From Oxobacter pfennigii (GTDB taxonomy: Bacteria > Bacillota > Clostridia > Clostridiales > Oxobacteraceae), in NCBI RefSeq assembly GCF_001317355.1, contig NZ_LKET01000068.1, forward strand, positions 124,001 to 188,000: DNA of 64,000 nucleotides. Reading direction: 5' to 3'. A program made the translations under genes and the position numbers. Of this stretch, positions 40,537 to 49,231 are shown one piece after another. The notes beneath the pieces were generated by a model, which saw only the letters and a list, made by a program, of their open reading frames with translations, was not told where the DNA came from and did not search any database. Positions within the stretch are counted from its first letter, which is position 1, and each line of letters starts with the position of its first letter.

Positions 40537-42006
40537 CTATATAAGCCCCATATTTATTAATTCGATGATTCCTTCCGATGCGGCACCTAAATACACCATA
40601 CATAAGGAAAGTATCACAACAGGCAAAAGCTCCTTTAAAAAAATGCCTTTTATAATTTCTTTTTCGCTTTCCTGCTCTTCTCCGAAAAATCCATTTATAG
40701 CTATGGGAAGATAATATACAGCATTAAGCAAACTGCTTATCAATATTACACCTATTAAAGTCAATTCCCCCTTGTGAATGGAAGCCAGGGCAAAATTCCA
40801 CTTGCTTGCAAATCCGGGCAAGAGAGGAATCCCTACCATGGATAAAGCACCTGCTGTAAAAAGGCTTAAAGTTAAAGGCAGCCTTTTTCCTATACCGTGA
40901 AAGTCTTTTATCTTTTTATTTCCCGTATGCTCAATCATAAAGCCCACCGTCAAAAATAAAGCTGCTTTTGTGATGGCGTGGCCTATTATGTGAAAATATG
41001 CAATAGAGATACCAAGTTCAGTACCCATACCTACTCCCATGAATATATAGCCCATCTGGGCGACGGTAGAATAGGCAATCACCCTTTTTATTTCCTTCTG
41101 AAAAATAGCCATGACAGATCCCATTATCATGCCTGCACTTCCTAATATGAGTATTATCCTTAATACGGGGAATTGGTTTATTATATCTAAGCCGAATATC
41201 CTGTACAGTACCTTTATCAAAAGTATGGCATAGGCTTTGACAACCAGTGAAGACAATATGGCACTTGAAGGTGCGGGAGCACTGGAGTGGGCATCCGGAA
41301 GCCAGTTATGCATGGGAAACATGGCGCTTTTTACTCCCAATCCCACAGTGAAAAGGCTCAGGGTTATAAGAATTGTCCTTTTATAATCCTCCTGAACATT
41401 TATAATGGATTGATGAATATAGCTCATATTGAGTTGTCCCGTCATGGTATATAGGAAGGCTATCCCCATGAGTATGAGTCCTGAGCCTAAGCAGCTCATA
41501 AATAAATATTTTAATGTGGCTTTTATGTTTTCCTTCTTATCCTTAACCACAATAATACCGCAGGCCGCCAGGGTCCCCACCTCTATGAAAACATAGCTGT
41601 TGAAAATGTCGTTTGTAAATACCACTCCCAAAAGAGAGCCTATCAATATATTTATTAAAAGATAATACAAAGGTATATGGGTTTCCTTTATATCCTTGTC
41701 GATACTGTAAGCCGAATACCAAATTACCATCAGGGATACAAAGGAGAATAAAAGAAACATTATCCCTTCTATAGAAGTAATATAAAACTCTATTCCAAAG
41801 GGTGACTTGAAATAACCTATGCTGTAATAATAAGACCCCCCCCTTAACACGAATACCATATGGATAGCTGATAAAAGCAGGGCAAATGATAATGAAAGCA
41901 GGCTTATTGTTTTTGCCGCCTTTGCTTTTTTAATTAAAAGCAGAATAAAGGACGAAATGAAAAGTGTAAGCACAATAAGTAACGGAAAGCTCTTTATTAT
42001 GTCCAA
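40537..42006 (-). CDS. Antiporter subunit D (MrpD/MnhD/MbhH-type)
   Basis: A 489-residue protein with about 14 membrane helices, normal for MrpD. FIEVGTLAACGIIV has the TM5 glutamate, GLGVKSAMFPMHNWLPDAHS (about residues 222-241) the TM7 lysine and IAYSTVAQMGYIFMGVGMG the following helix. MrpD is one of the two cation/proton pathways of Mrp antiporters. Spacing to the C subunit is three bases. Confidence 0.88.
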   Translation of the reverse strand: MDIIKSFPLLIVLTLFISSFILLLIKKAKAAKTISLLSLSFALLLSAIHMVFVLRGGSYYYSIGYFKSPFGIEFYITSIEGIMFLLFSFVSLMVIWYSAYSIDKDIKETHIPLYYLLINILIGSLLGVVFTNDIFNSYVFIEVGTLAACGIIVVKDKKENIKATLKYLFMSCLGSGLILMGIAFLYTMTGQLNMSYIHQSIINVQEDYKRTILITLSLFTVGLGVKSAMFPMHNWLPDAHSSAPAPSSAILSSLVVKAYAILLIKVLYRIFGLDIINQFPVLRIILILGSAGMIMGSVMAIFQKEIKRVIAYSTVAQMGYIFMGVGMGTELGISIAYFHIIGHAITKAALFLTVGFMIEHTGNKKIKDFHGIGKRLPLTLSLFTAGALSMVGIPLLPGFASKWNFALASIHKGELTLIGVILISSLLNAVYYLPIAINGFFGEEQESEKEIIKGIFLKELLPVVILSLCMVYLGAASEGIIELINMGLI

Positions 42007-42008
42007 GA

Positions 42009-42371
42009 TTATTCCTCCCCTACATTTGATATTTCATCTATATCAACAGTTCCGTATTGTTCATGAAGCTTCAAGGTCAGTGCCAGGGCAAAAGCGGTGG
42101 TGCTGACAGAAACCACAATACCTGTAAGTATTAATGCCGAAGGAACGGGGTTTATATAACCTTCTGCTCCCTTAAATACTTTGACTATAATAGGAGAATC
42201 CCTTCCTTCAATATATCCCCTTGCTATAAAGAAGAGAAAAATTGCCATATCCATTATATTAAAGCCAATGATTTTCTTTATGAGGTTGCTGTTTAATAAA
42301 AGGGTGGTAAACCCTATTCCAAAAAGTATCATAGCCGCCGTCTCGAAATAATTATTAAAAAAGACATCCAC
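42009..42371 (-). CDS. Antiporter subunit C (MrpC/MnhC/NuoK-like)
   Basis: A 120-residue protein with three membrane helices. IIGFNIMDMAIFLFFIARG and VPSALILTGIVVSVSTTAFAL (about residues 76-96) match MrpC/NuoK; VPSALILTGIV is the family signature. The start ATG 42371 overlaps the upstream stop. The C-terminus is an acidic tail. Confidence 0.88.
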   Translation of the reverse strand: MDVFFNNYFETAAMILFGIGFTTLLLNSNLIKKIIGFNIMDMAIFLFFIARGYIEGRDSPIIVKVFKGAEGYINPVPSALILTGIVVSVSTTAFALALTLKLHEQYGTVDIDEISNVGEE

Positions 42372-43081
42372 TAAACATCACCCCTGTCAAAGAGCATATA
42401 AAAGAAATACATTGTAATTGATACGATAATACCTACGATAATATTTAATGGCAGAATATATCCTCCGCTTAAAATATCTCCGGGAGTGCCTAAGGAGGGT
42501 TTCCACCAAGGCAAATGGCTTCCTCCTGCTATGAAGGAATATCCCTTCATAACTCCGTATAAAATGGCGGCGCCGCTTAACAGCCTTAAAAAAACATTAT
42601 ATGCTTTGTCATTTATCTTATCTTTCTTAAAGGCAAGCTGAATCAATATAAGACTGGCTCCTAATATGGTACCTCCTGAAAAGCCTCCTCCCGGGCCTAA
42701 ATGGCCGAAAAATATAACATATAATCCGAAAATCTGTATAAGGGGAATTACGATTGCACTTATTTCCTTTAATATTATGCCTTTAAATTCGGCATCTTTA
42801 AAATAGCCCTTGCTTCCCCCCTTCAAGAGCATAATTACAATTGAAGCAGAAGTAAATAAAACACTGGCTTCCACGAAGGTATCAAAAGCACGGTAATCGA
42901 GTATTATTCCGGTGACAATATTTATCGCTCCTGTATCTAAAACTACATTTTCAATATAATATTTCATTGTTTCATTATTGGAGGGATTATCTTTATTTCC
43001 AAAGGAGGGAAGTTCATAAATACCTGTCAAAAGTATGCAGATCAATATAAATGCCGTTATAATTGCAATTATTCTTTTCAT
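42371..43081 (-). CDS. Antiporter subunit B with MbhE-like N-terminal domain
   Basis: A 236-residue protein with about seven membrane helices. The first 90 residues (GAINIVTGIILDYRAFDTFV, EASVLFTSASIVIMLLKG) match MbhE, which corresponds to part of the C-terminal domain of MrpA. The rest (LKEISAIVIPLIQIFGLYVI, FGHLGPGGGFSGGTILGA, about residues 127-145) is MrpB/MbhF. The fusion is consistent with the Mbh-type gene order rather than the classical Mrp type. It overlaps the next gene by four bases. Confidence 0.85.
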   Translation of the reverse strand: MKRIIAIITAFILICILLTGIYELPSFGNKDNPSNNETMKYYIENVVLDTGAINIVTGIILDYRAFDTFVEASVLFTSASIVIMLLKGGSKGYFKDAEFKGIILKEISAIVIPLIQIFGLYVIFFGHLGPGGGFSGGTILGASLILIQLAFKKDKINDKAYNVFLRLLSGAAILYGVMKGYSFIAGGSHLPWWKPSLGTPGDILSGGYILPLNIIVGIIVSITMYFFYMLFDRGDV

Positions 43082-43320
43082 TTTTTTACCCCGTTTATTC
43101 TTTTAAGTGTGAGCACCAATAAAATGGTGGATATTCCCGCACCTACGGCAGCTTCTGTTATGGCAAGATCAGGGGCTTTTAACTGCTGCCACAGAATTGC
43201 CATTATAAGGCTTGCTGCTGCAAATACAATGACAGCAAAGTTTAAATTTTTTAAAAATGATATGGAAACAGAAGCAATAATTAAAATCAAAAGCATTATT
43301 ATATTAAACAGCTTCAACAT
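43078..43320 (-). CDS. MbhD-like subunit (DUF4040)
   Basis: An 80-residue protein with three helices. WQQLKAPDLAITEAAVGAGI (about residues 45-64) is the DUF4040/MbhD signature, equivalent to a segment of the MrpA C-terminus. Its start overlaps the stop of the preceding gene by 17 bases. Position between G and B subunits is exactly as in membrane-bound hydrogenase antiporter modules. Confidence 0.87.
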   Translation of the reverse strand: MLKLFNIIMLLILIIASVSISFLKNLNFAVIVFAAASLIMAILWQQLKAPDLAITEAAVGAGISTILLVLTLKRINGVKK

Positions 43321-43624
43321 CTGTCCCTCCTATTTCCCTGTGTTTATAGGGCTCTTTTAAGTATTCCGCCTTTATTATATGGTGTGTGGCTGTTGGGCTT
43401 AGCAGCCATATGAAGATGATTATTAAAAGCATTTTCAGGCTGACAAAATTAAATCCGCAATAAATTATAAGGCCGACTATCAGCGATAATGCACCTAAAG
43501 TATCGCATAATGAAGCGCTGTGGGCTCTTGTGAAAATGTCCGGAAGCCTTAAAATCCCTAATGCTCCCACAAAAAAATAAAAGAGGCCGGCCGTTATGAA
43601 CAAGCTTGAAATTATAGTTTTCAT
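43304..43624 (-). CDS. Antiporter subunit G (MrpG/MnhG)
   Basis: A 106-residue protein with three helices. GALGILRLPDIFTRAHSASL (about residues 21-41) is the MrpG signature. LLSPTATHHIIKAEYL follows the last helix, also conserved. Starts four bases within the preceding gene. Confidence 0.9.
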   Translation of the reverse strand: MKTIISSLFITAGLFYFFVGALGILRLPDIFTRAHSASLCDTLGALSLIVGLIIYCGFNFVSLKMLLIIIFIWLLSPTATHHIIKAEYLKEPYKHREIGGTDVEAV

Positions 43625-43887
43625 ATGGCCCTCCTTGATAAAAACTCATTGTATTTGGAAATGACAATGGAGGCTAAAAAGCCTATTGAAGAATAGATAA
43701 AGGCAACATCCACAAAATAAGTCTCATTAAATAAAAATGAAATAATCAATAAAAGCATTATTATTTTTGTGCTTATGGCATTTATAGCAATAAGCCTGTC
43801 TCCGATCTTAGGTCCTGTTATTGCCCTTATTATCAAAAGCACTATAGTAAAGGACAGAAGAAATATCGAAACATAAAGCATTATCAT
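43621..43887 (-). CDS. Antiporter subunit F (MrpF/MnhF)
   Basis: An 88-residue protein with three helices. IRAITGPKIGDRLIAINAIS (about residues 20-39) is the MrpF signature with the conserved GP.. .DR motif. FVDVAFIYSSIGFLA is the last helix. Four-base overlap with the E subunit gene. Confidence 0.9.
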   Translation of the reverse strand: MIMLYVSIFLLSFTIVLLIIRAITGPKIGDRLIAINAISTKIIMLLLIISFLFNETYFVDVAFIYSSIGFLASIVISKYNEFLSRRAI

Positions 43888-44357
43888 ATATTCCCCTCCA
43901 GCCTAGCAATAATATTTTTCATTTCTGAATTTTGAAGTCCTTTTGCATAATCTTCTTTGAGGCAATGAATGAGCAATGTATCTTTATCAGTCATTACAGT
44001 TATGGTTCCAGGGGTTAAGGTAATGGAATTGCAATAGAGAGTTTTTAGAAATTCGGATTTTATATCCGTTTTTATTTTTATCATGACGGGAGATATTTTT
44101 AAAGCAGGGCTTAAAATTACCTTTGCCACATTTATATTGGCAATTATCACTTCTTTAATCAGGATGAGAATATATTTGATTCCATAAGTCATTTTTTTTA
44201 GGTTAAAATTAATTCCGGGTTTGTAATCCTCTCTCAATGCCTTGTTTATAAAAATAACAAACATGGCAATGAAGCTTCCGGTTAAAATTCCTTCAAGGGT
44301 AAATCTTTCGGATAATACAATCCAGTAGAGAAGGAAAATCAAAATTGAATAGCCCAA
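43884..44357 (-). CDS. Antiporter subunit E (MrpE/MnhE), first gene of the operon
   Basis: A 157-residue MrpE. An N-terminal pair of membrane helices is followed by a cytoplasmic part with ILSPALKISPVMIKIKTDIK and NSITLTPGTITVMTDKDTLL (about residues 110-130), the MrpE signature. Start is TTG 44357, six bases after GGGGGAG; the upstream TTG (44372) runs through that site. It is about 30 bases downstream of the predicted sigma-54 start point. Confidence 0.88.
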   Translation of the reverse strand: MGYSILIFLLYWIVLSERFTLEGILTGSFIAMFVIFINKALREDYKPGINFNLKKMTYGIKYILILIKEVIIANINVAKVILSPALKISPVMIKIKTDIKSEFLKTLYCNSITLTPGTITVMTDKDTLLIHCLKEDYAKGLQNSEMKNIIARLEGNI

Positions 44358-44389
44358 GTTTATCTCCCCCAATTTAAAATTTAGTTTAT

Positions 44390-44415
44390 TATATTCAAAG
44401 CAATTTTTATGCCAA
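44390..44415 (-). promoter_or_regulatory. Sigma-54 (-24/-12) promoter of the antiporter operon
   Basis: The left strand reads TTGGCATAAAAATTGCT (complement of 44399-44415). The -24 GG (44412-44413) and -12 GC (44400-44401) are separated by the required 10 bases and the flanks match YTGGCAYN5TTGCW. Predicted start is near 44388. A sigma-A-like pair overlaps it (TTGGCA and TATAAT at 44390-44395, 16-bp spacer), so dual recognition is possible. The dyad AAATAT-TTC-ATATTT (44428-44442) and the GC-rich stretch at 44443-44476 could hold activator sites. Confidence 0.75.
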
Positions 44416-44483
44416 TTAAGAATTTTACAAATATTTCATATTTAAGCTGGCTTCCTGCGGCTTTTAAGGCGGGCCTTTAATAA

Positions 44484-44531
44484 CACAATAAAAAAACATC
44501 GGCAGTTATCTGCTGATGTTTTTTTATTGTG
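44484..44531. terminator. Terminator between the sigma-54 activator gene and the antiporter operon
   Basis: A stem of about 20 bp, with outer CACAATAAAAAAACATC/GATGTTTTTTTATTGTG and inner GCAG-CTGC. It separates the activator transcript from the antiporter transcript, so the latter needs its own promoter. Confidence 0.85.
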
Positions 44532-44595
44532 TTTCATTACGGCACACAATTTTAAATGATAAAGGATTTATGTGTTTCATTTTGAATCATGTGTA

Positions 44596-46608
44596 TCATG
44601 TCAATACATATTCTATATTTATATTGTATTTCTTCATCTTTCTGTACAATGTACTGCGTCCAATTCCCAGTATTTTTGCCGTCATCCTCAAATTGCCCTC
44701 TGTTTCTTCAATGGTTTTCTCTATGGCCTGTTTCTCTATTTCATCCAATGTTAAAAGCCGCCCCTTTATTTTAAAGCCGTCGGTCTTTATTGAGTATTTA
44801 TAATTATTGGGTATATCATTATCTGTCAAAGTGCTGTTGTCCTCTGCAATATTTAATATAAGCTGAATTGCATTTTGAAGCTCCCTCACATTTCCCGGCC
44901 AGTCATAGCTGTTCATGACTCCGTAAAAGCTGTCGCTTATTTTTTTAATGCTCTTTCCTGTTGTGACGCAGAATTTTTTTATGAAGTAATCCACCAAAAG
45001 GTCTATATCTTCTTTTCTGTCTCTTAAATTAGGAGTGCTTATAGGCATAACGTTAAGCCTGTAATATAAATCCCGCCTGAAATTGCCAATCTCCACTTCC
45101 CTGGATAAATCTTTATTTGTGGCGGCAATGACCCTTACATCGACAGGAATTATATCATGTCCTCCTATTCTCACAACCTTGTGATCCTCTAATACTCTTA
45201 AAAGATGTGCCTGTGAATCAAGAGGCATATCTCCTATCTCATCTAAAAATATTGTTCCTCCGTCAGCCAGTTCAAATTTTCCTGCCCTTCCCCCTTTTAT
45301 GGAGCCTGTAAATGCCCCTTCCTCATAGCCGAATAATTCGCTTGACACCAAATCCCTTGGTATGGCACCGCAATTTAAGAACACAAAGGGGTAATCCCTT
45401 CTTTTGCTGTCGTTATGAATGGCTTGGGCAAACATCTCTTTACCGGTACCGCTCTCCCCTAAAAGAAGTATAGTGGCATCCATGGTAGCCGCAATCTTTG
45501 CCATCCTTTTAGCATGTCTTATTGCCTGGCTCTTTCCTAATATATCATCAAAGGTAAACCTGGCATTTGCCCCGACTATTTTATTAACCAGACTGTGAAC
45601 TACTCTTTTTTCCCTGAAGGTTATGACACATCCAATTAATTCTTTATTTGATATTATCTTTATGGGAGTTATGTTTGCAATGCATATTTTCTTTCTGCCG
45701 TTTTTACCCTTTAAGTTTATTTCCTCTTCTTCATACTTTATACCGTGACTTATGTCATTAATTATGTTCTCTTTGTTTCCCTCAGCAATTATATCCTTTA
45801 TATATTTGCCTGCTGCCTCTTTTTCGCCGTAACCTAAAAGTTTTCTCGCAAACCTGTTCATATTTATTATCATGCCGCTTTGGTCAATGGCTACAATTCC
45901 TTCCGATATGGATTCGGTTATTTGATAAAACCGTTCATTAATAAGCTTAAGCCTCCTATTGGAGTTTTCTAATTTAAGCTCCTTTTCAATGGCTTCGGCA
46001 GCTGCCACCACCATTCCTAAGGTGTGAGGATGAACCTGTTCATAGCTTCCTGTTATGCTTAAAACCCCTAAAATATTCCCCTGCTCATCCTTAATTGGGC
46101 ATGCAGACGAAGTCCATTCATGATATTGCTTGATATAATGCTCTCCTCCCACAACCTGTATAGGTTCACCTGTTATAAGGGATATGCCTATGGCATTGGT
46201 ACCTGTTATTTCTTCTCTTATGTTATAGCCGTCTCCCAAGCTTAGTGGATTGTATATTTTGATCAAATGTTCTTCTCCTATATGCTCTAAAACGTATCCT
46301 TCTCTGTCTGTAAGACGGATTACGAATTCCGAATTCTCTATTATTTTATATAAGCTCCCCATAAATGGCTTTGCGGTGACAAGAAGAGGCATAAATTCAT
46401 CATACTTCTTCTTAAGTTCCTGTTCTGTCAGCTGAACCAGCTTGCTTCCGTCATACGGGTCAATTGCATAGCCTTTGCACCTTACCCAGGATTCCGCAAT
46501 TACGCTCCTTATGCTTCCTGCATCCAATATATTTTCCCTTACAAAGAGCTCCCACTTTTTTATAACTTCCTGATTTTTATTCAGCAGCCTTTTATAAGTC
46601 AATTTCAT
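44596..46608 (-). CDS. Sigma-54-dependent transcriptional activator (GAF-PAS-AAA+-Fis HTH)
   Basis: A 670-residue enhancer-binding protein of the AcoR type. An N-terminal region with a GAF-like fold lies at about residues 60-200 ([33 protein letters not shown]) and a PAS domain at about 225-330 ([20 protein letters not shown]). The AAA+ domain at about 350-585 has Walker [18 protein letters not shown], the sigma-54-contacting loop [20 protein letters not shown] (Walker B) and [13 protein letters not shown] Fis-type helix-turn-helix ([20 protein letters not shown]) ends it. No receiver domain, so it senses a ligand directly. It sits just upstream of a sigma-54 promoter. Confidence 0.92.
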   Translation of the reverse strand: MKLTYKRLLNKNQEVIKKWELFVRENILDAGSIRSVIAESWVRCKGYAIDPYDGSKLVQLTEQELKKKYDEFMPLLVTAKPFMGSLYKIIENSEFVIRLTDREGYVLEHIGEEHLIKIYNPLSLGDGYNIREEITGTNAIGISLITGEPIQVVGGEHYIKQYHEWTSSACPIKDEQGNILGVLSITGSYEQVHPHTLGMVVAAAEAIEKELKLENSNRRLKLINERFYQITESISEGIVAIDQSGMIINMNRFARKLLGYGEKEAAGKYIKDIIAEGNKENIINDISHGIKYEEEEINLKGKNGRKKICIANITPIKIISNKELIGCVITFREKRVVHSLVNKIVGANARFTFDDILGKSQAIRHAKRMAKIAATMDATILLLGESGTGKEMFAQAIHNDSKRRDYPFVFLNCGAIPRDLVSSELFGYEEGAFTGSIKGGRAGKFELADGGTIFLDEIGDMPLDSQAHLLRVLEDHKVVRIGGHDIIPVDVRVIAATNKDLSREVEIGNFRRDLYYRLNVMPISTPNLRDRKEDIDLLVDYFIKKFCVTTGKSIKKISDSFYGVMNSYDWPGNVRELQNAIQLILNIAEDNSTLTDNDIPNNYKYSIKTDGFKIKGRLLTLDEIEKQAIEKTIEETEGNLRMTAKILGIGRSTLYRKMKKYNINIEYVLT

Positions 46609-46685
46609 CCCTCCATCCCAATGATTTCAGTAAGATTTTGAGCTTACCCAATGTATGCGACATAAAAACCTGATATAGTATAATT

Positions 46686-46786
46686 ATATCATGAATTTTA
46701 CTCGTAAAATTCATGCGAGATCATTTCAAATGGCTGCGCCATTGAAATCATTATATCATGAAATTAGCTGTGAAATTTTATAGTTG
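46686..46786. repeat. Intergenic palindromic repeat, copy 2 (longest)
   Basis: Three hairpins in a row: CATGAATTTTA/TAAAATTCATG (46690-46700 with 46705-46715), ATTTCAAATGGC/GCCATTGAAAT (46723-46734 with 46738-46748) and ATGAAATT/AAATTTTAT (about 46758-46781). TATATCATGAAATT units are shared with copy 1, and the AAATGG/CCATT hairpin with copy 3. The remaining 46787-47179 is AT-rich with no gene. Confidence 0.65.
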
Positions 46787-47179
46787 GCAAAATACTGTTT
46801 TATATGAATATAAATAGTCCAGTTGACAAATGATAAATAATATATTATCAATAAAAGGGATAGTAAATAAACACTAATTTGCCGACATATTAATTGAGCT
46901 TTATTTCCCACCAGGAAAATTGGCAAAAATTATTATGTTAAGATATTATATCTATTTAATTTAATATCATATTTTAATATAAAATACGGTGTTAAAATTG
47001 AATCCTATATAAAATCATTTTCACTATAATCAAAAATTATAAATATTAATATTTATTTTGAATTTCGTTAAGAAAAATACAGATTTGAGTAGAATTTTTT
47101 TTAATTTTTTGTTAAAATAAAGTGTGATTTTACTATACGTTAATTTATTAATTATACAATAAAAGAAAGGATGATGGAA

Positions 47180-48943
47180 ATGACATCAAAACACATTGTC
47201 ATTCTGGGCGCTGGTTATGGCGGCGTACATGCGGCCAAATTGCTCAGCAAGAAGTATAAGAAGTATCACAGTGTTAAAATTACTTTGATTGACAGAAATC
47301 CCTTCCACACTCTTATGACTGAGCTTCATGAAGTTGCCGGCGGCAGAGTTGAAGCTGATTCAGTACAGGTGGACTTATTTAAGATTTTTAATAAATCAAG
47401 AGTCAATCTTGTAATAGACGAAATCACAAAAGTTGACACTGACAGCAATGTAGTAACTACTCTTAACGGAGAATATAAGTATGATTATCTGATTATAGGT
47501 ACAGGAAGTGAACCTGCATACTTTGGAACTCCCGGAGTTAAGGAGCATGGTTTCTCTCTTTGGTCCTTGAAGGATGCTTTAAAAATCAGGCATCATATTG
47601 AAAATATGTTTGATAAAGCACGTTATGAAAAAGATGAAAAGAAAAGGCGTGCAATGCTTACATTCATCGTTGCAGGTGCTGGTTTCACAGGTATAGAAAT
47701 GATTGGTGAACTCGTTGACCACTCAAAGGTATTAGCTAAAAAATATGACATCGATCCTAAAGAAATCAAGCTTATTAACGTTGAAGCAGTAGGCAGGATT
47801 CTTAACATGCTGGATGAAGGCGGAGCTCAAAAGGTTGCAAACTGGCTTACAAAGCACGGCGTTGACCTTATGTTAAACTCCCCAATAACTGAAGTTACAC
47901 CTGATAATATCACATTAAAAGATGGCAAGGTTATTGATACAAAGACTCTCATCTGGACTTGCGGTATCCAGGGGTGCGGATTCGCTAAGGAATTCGGTAT
48001 TCCTGTAAACAACAGAAACAGATTGAATGCAAACGAATATATGCAATCCCTCGAAAAACCAAATGTTTACCTTGTTGGTGACTGTGCTTGGGTTGAGGAA
48101 GGACAGGCCAAAAGTCTTCCTCAGATAGTTGAAGCTGCTGTTCAGACAGCTGAAACTGCAGCACATAATATAATAGCTGACATGGAAATGGGGACAAAGA
48201 AACCATTCAAATCAAACTATCACGGTTTCATGGTTTCAGTTGGCAGCCACTATTGTGTAGCCAATGTTGGCGGAATGAAAATGTCAGGATTCTTTGCAAT
48301 GGCAACTAAACACCTTGTAAACTTACATTACCTCTTCGGAGTAGGCGGATTCTATTTAATCATTAAATATCTCCGTCACGAATTCTTCAATATGAAGGAC
48401 AAGAGATCATTCTTAGGCGGTCATTTATCTGCTAAAGTAAACGCATTATGGTTGTTCTTCTTAAGAGTATTTACAGGGGCTATGTGGCTCCATGAAGGTC
48501 TGGTCAAGGTTAACGAAGGATGGTTTAAGGAAGTTAAGATTCCAATGTTTTTAGATGCGACTTCAAGTGCTTCAGCCGCTGCTGAATCAACAAGCACTGT
48601 TGTGCCTTTGATAAGCTCTCCACCGGCTTTCTTTACAGCCTTTATGGAAATATTAAAGCCTTTTGGCTTCTATTTCCAGATTATGATTGTATGTATGGAA
48701 ATAGCTATCGGACTTGCATTATTGGCCGGATTGTTCACATTCCTTGCCAGTGCGGCTTCAGTATTCCTCTGCTTAAACTTCATAATCTCCGCTATGGCCG
48801 GACTTGAAATAGTATGGTTTATAGCAGCCGGAATCGCTTTAATGGGCGGCGCCGGAAGAACTTTAGGACTTGATTACTTCGTAATGCCGTGGCTTCAGAA
48901 ACTGCTGTCCCGATATTGGTTCGGTAAACGAAAAGCTGCGTAA
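47180..48943 (+). CDS. NDH-2-type NADH dehydrogenase fused to a DoxX-like membrane domain
   Basis: A 587-residue protein. Residues 1-390 are a two-dinucleotide-fold flavoprotein: HIVILGAGYGGVHAAKLL binds FAD, TFIVAGAGFTGIEMIGEL (about residues 160-178) binds NADH, and NVYLVGDCAW closes the FAD site. LPQIVEAAVQTAETAAHNI follows. Residues about 415-580 contain four hydrophobic helices of DoxX/quinone-interacting type (FFLRVFTGAMWLHEGLVKVNEG). Expected to oxidise NADH at the membrane, passing electrons to quinone or another acceptor. The start ATG 47180 lies eight bases after AAAGGA; two upstream ATGs are too close to it. Confidence 0.87.
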   Translation: MTSKHIVILGAGYGGVHAAKLLSKKYKKYHSVKITLIDRNPFHTLMTELHEVAGGRVEADSVQVDLFKIFNKSRVNLVIDEITKVDTDSNVVTTLNGEYKYDYLIIGTGSEPAYFGTPGVKEHGFSLWSLKDALKIRHHIENMFDKARYEKDEKKRRAMLTFIVAGAGFTGIEMIGELVDHSKVLAKKYDIDPKEIKLINVEAVGRILNMLDEGGAQKVANWLTKHGVDLMLNSPITEVTPDNITLKDGKVIDTKTLIWTCGIQGCGFAKEFGIPVNNRNRLNANEYMQSLEKPNVYLVGDCAWVEEGQAKSLPQIVEAAVQTAETAAHNIIADMEMGTKKPFKSNYHGFMVSVGSHYCVANVGGMKMSGFFAMATKHLVNLHYLFGVGGFYLIIKYLRHEFFNMKDKRSFLGGHLSAKVNALWLFFLRVFTGAMWLHEGLVKVNEGWFKEVKIPMFLDATSSASAAAESTSTVVPLISSPPAFFTAFMEILKPFGFYFQIMIVCMEIAIGLALLAGLFTFLASAASVFLCLNFIISAMAGLEIVWFIAAGIALMGGAGRTLGLDYFVMPWLQKLLSRYWFGKRKAA

Positions 48944-48964
48944 TAAAGAATAGATATAATTTTA

Positions 48965-48998
48965 AATACTGCCGGAAAAATTCCGGCAGTATTTTTTT
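48965..48998 (+). terminator. Terminator of the NDH-2/DoxX gene
   Basis: A 13-bp perfect stem AATACTGCCGGAA/TTCCGGCAGTATT followed by TTTTTT, 20 bases beyond the stop. Confidence 0.9.
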
Positions 48999-49028
48999 AT
49001 ATATAGGAAAGCTCTCTTTCCTATATAT
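48999..49028. repeat. Perfect 13-bp hairpin
   Basis: ATATATAGGAAAG/CTTTCCTATATAT with a CTCT loop, directly after the terminator and directly before the structured RNA. It may be the 5' stem of that RNA. Confidence 0.6.
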
Positions 49029-49029
49029 A

Positions 49030-49157
49030 AAAACGAGGATTGAAAAGGACGGGACGTCCTTGCTGTCAAGTGGGAGTTCTCAGTAAAATGCCTCGGCGTT
49101 TTTACGTCGAAGGGGGGCCTATGTCCCTTTCAATAAGTTGCGTAGCAACTTTTTTTA
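49030..49157 (+). ncRNA. Structured RNA candidate of unassigned class, ending in a terminator
   Basis: A locally GC-rich block of about 100 bases in AT-rich DNA. ATTGAAAAGGAC (49039-49050) pairs with GTCCCTTTCAAT (49123-49134) with one mismatch, and CGAGG (49034-49038) with CCTCG (49091-49095), which together would be a pseudoknot. Alternative pairing AAGGAC/GTCCTT (49045-49050 with 49056-49061) competes. CGGCGT-TTTT-ACGTCG and CTTG-CTGT-CAAG are local hairpins. It ends at an intrinsic terminator AAGTTGC-GTA-GCAACTT plus T-run (49135-49157). It could be the leader of the tautomerase gene or a stand-alone RNA. I considered the raiA RNA class but could not confirm it. Confidence 0.55.
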
Positions 49158-49231
49158 TATTACTCCCTGCCTTATATTGCCTTTTATACTATAATCCTTT
49201 ACACTGAAATTAAATTAAGGAGGTGGATTTA

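Noticed and set aside
34098-44357. Complex I or energy-converting hydrogenase operon
   Set aside because: Only antiporter-type subunits are present; no NuoB, C, D, H, I or hydrogenase large/small subunit genes lie before or after them.
46609-47179. A second sigma-54 promoter for the NDH-2/DoxX gene
   Set aside because: Several TGGCA sequences occur but none has GC at the needed ten-base distance.
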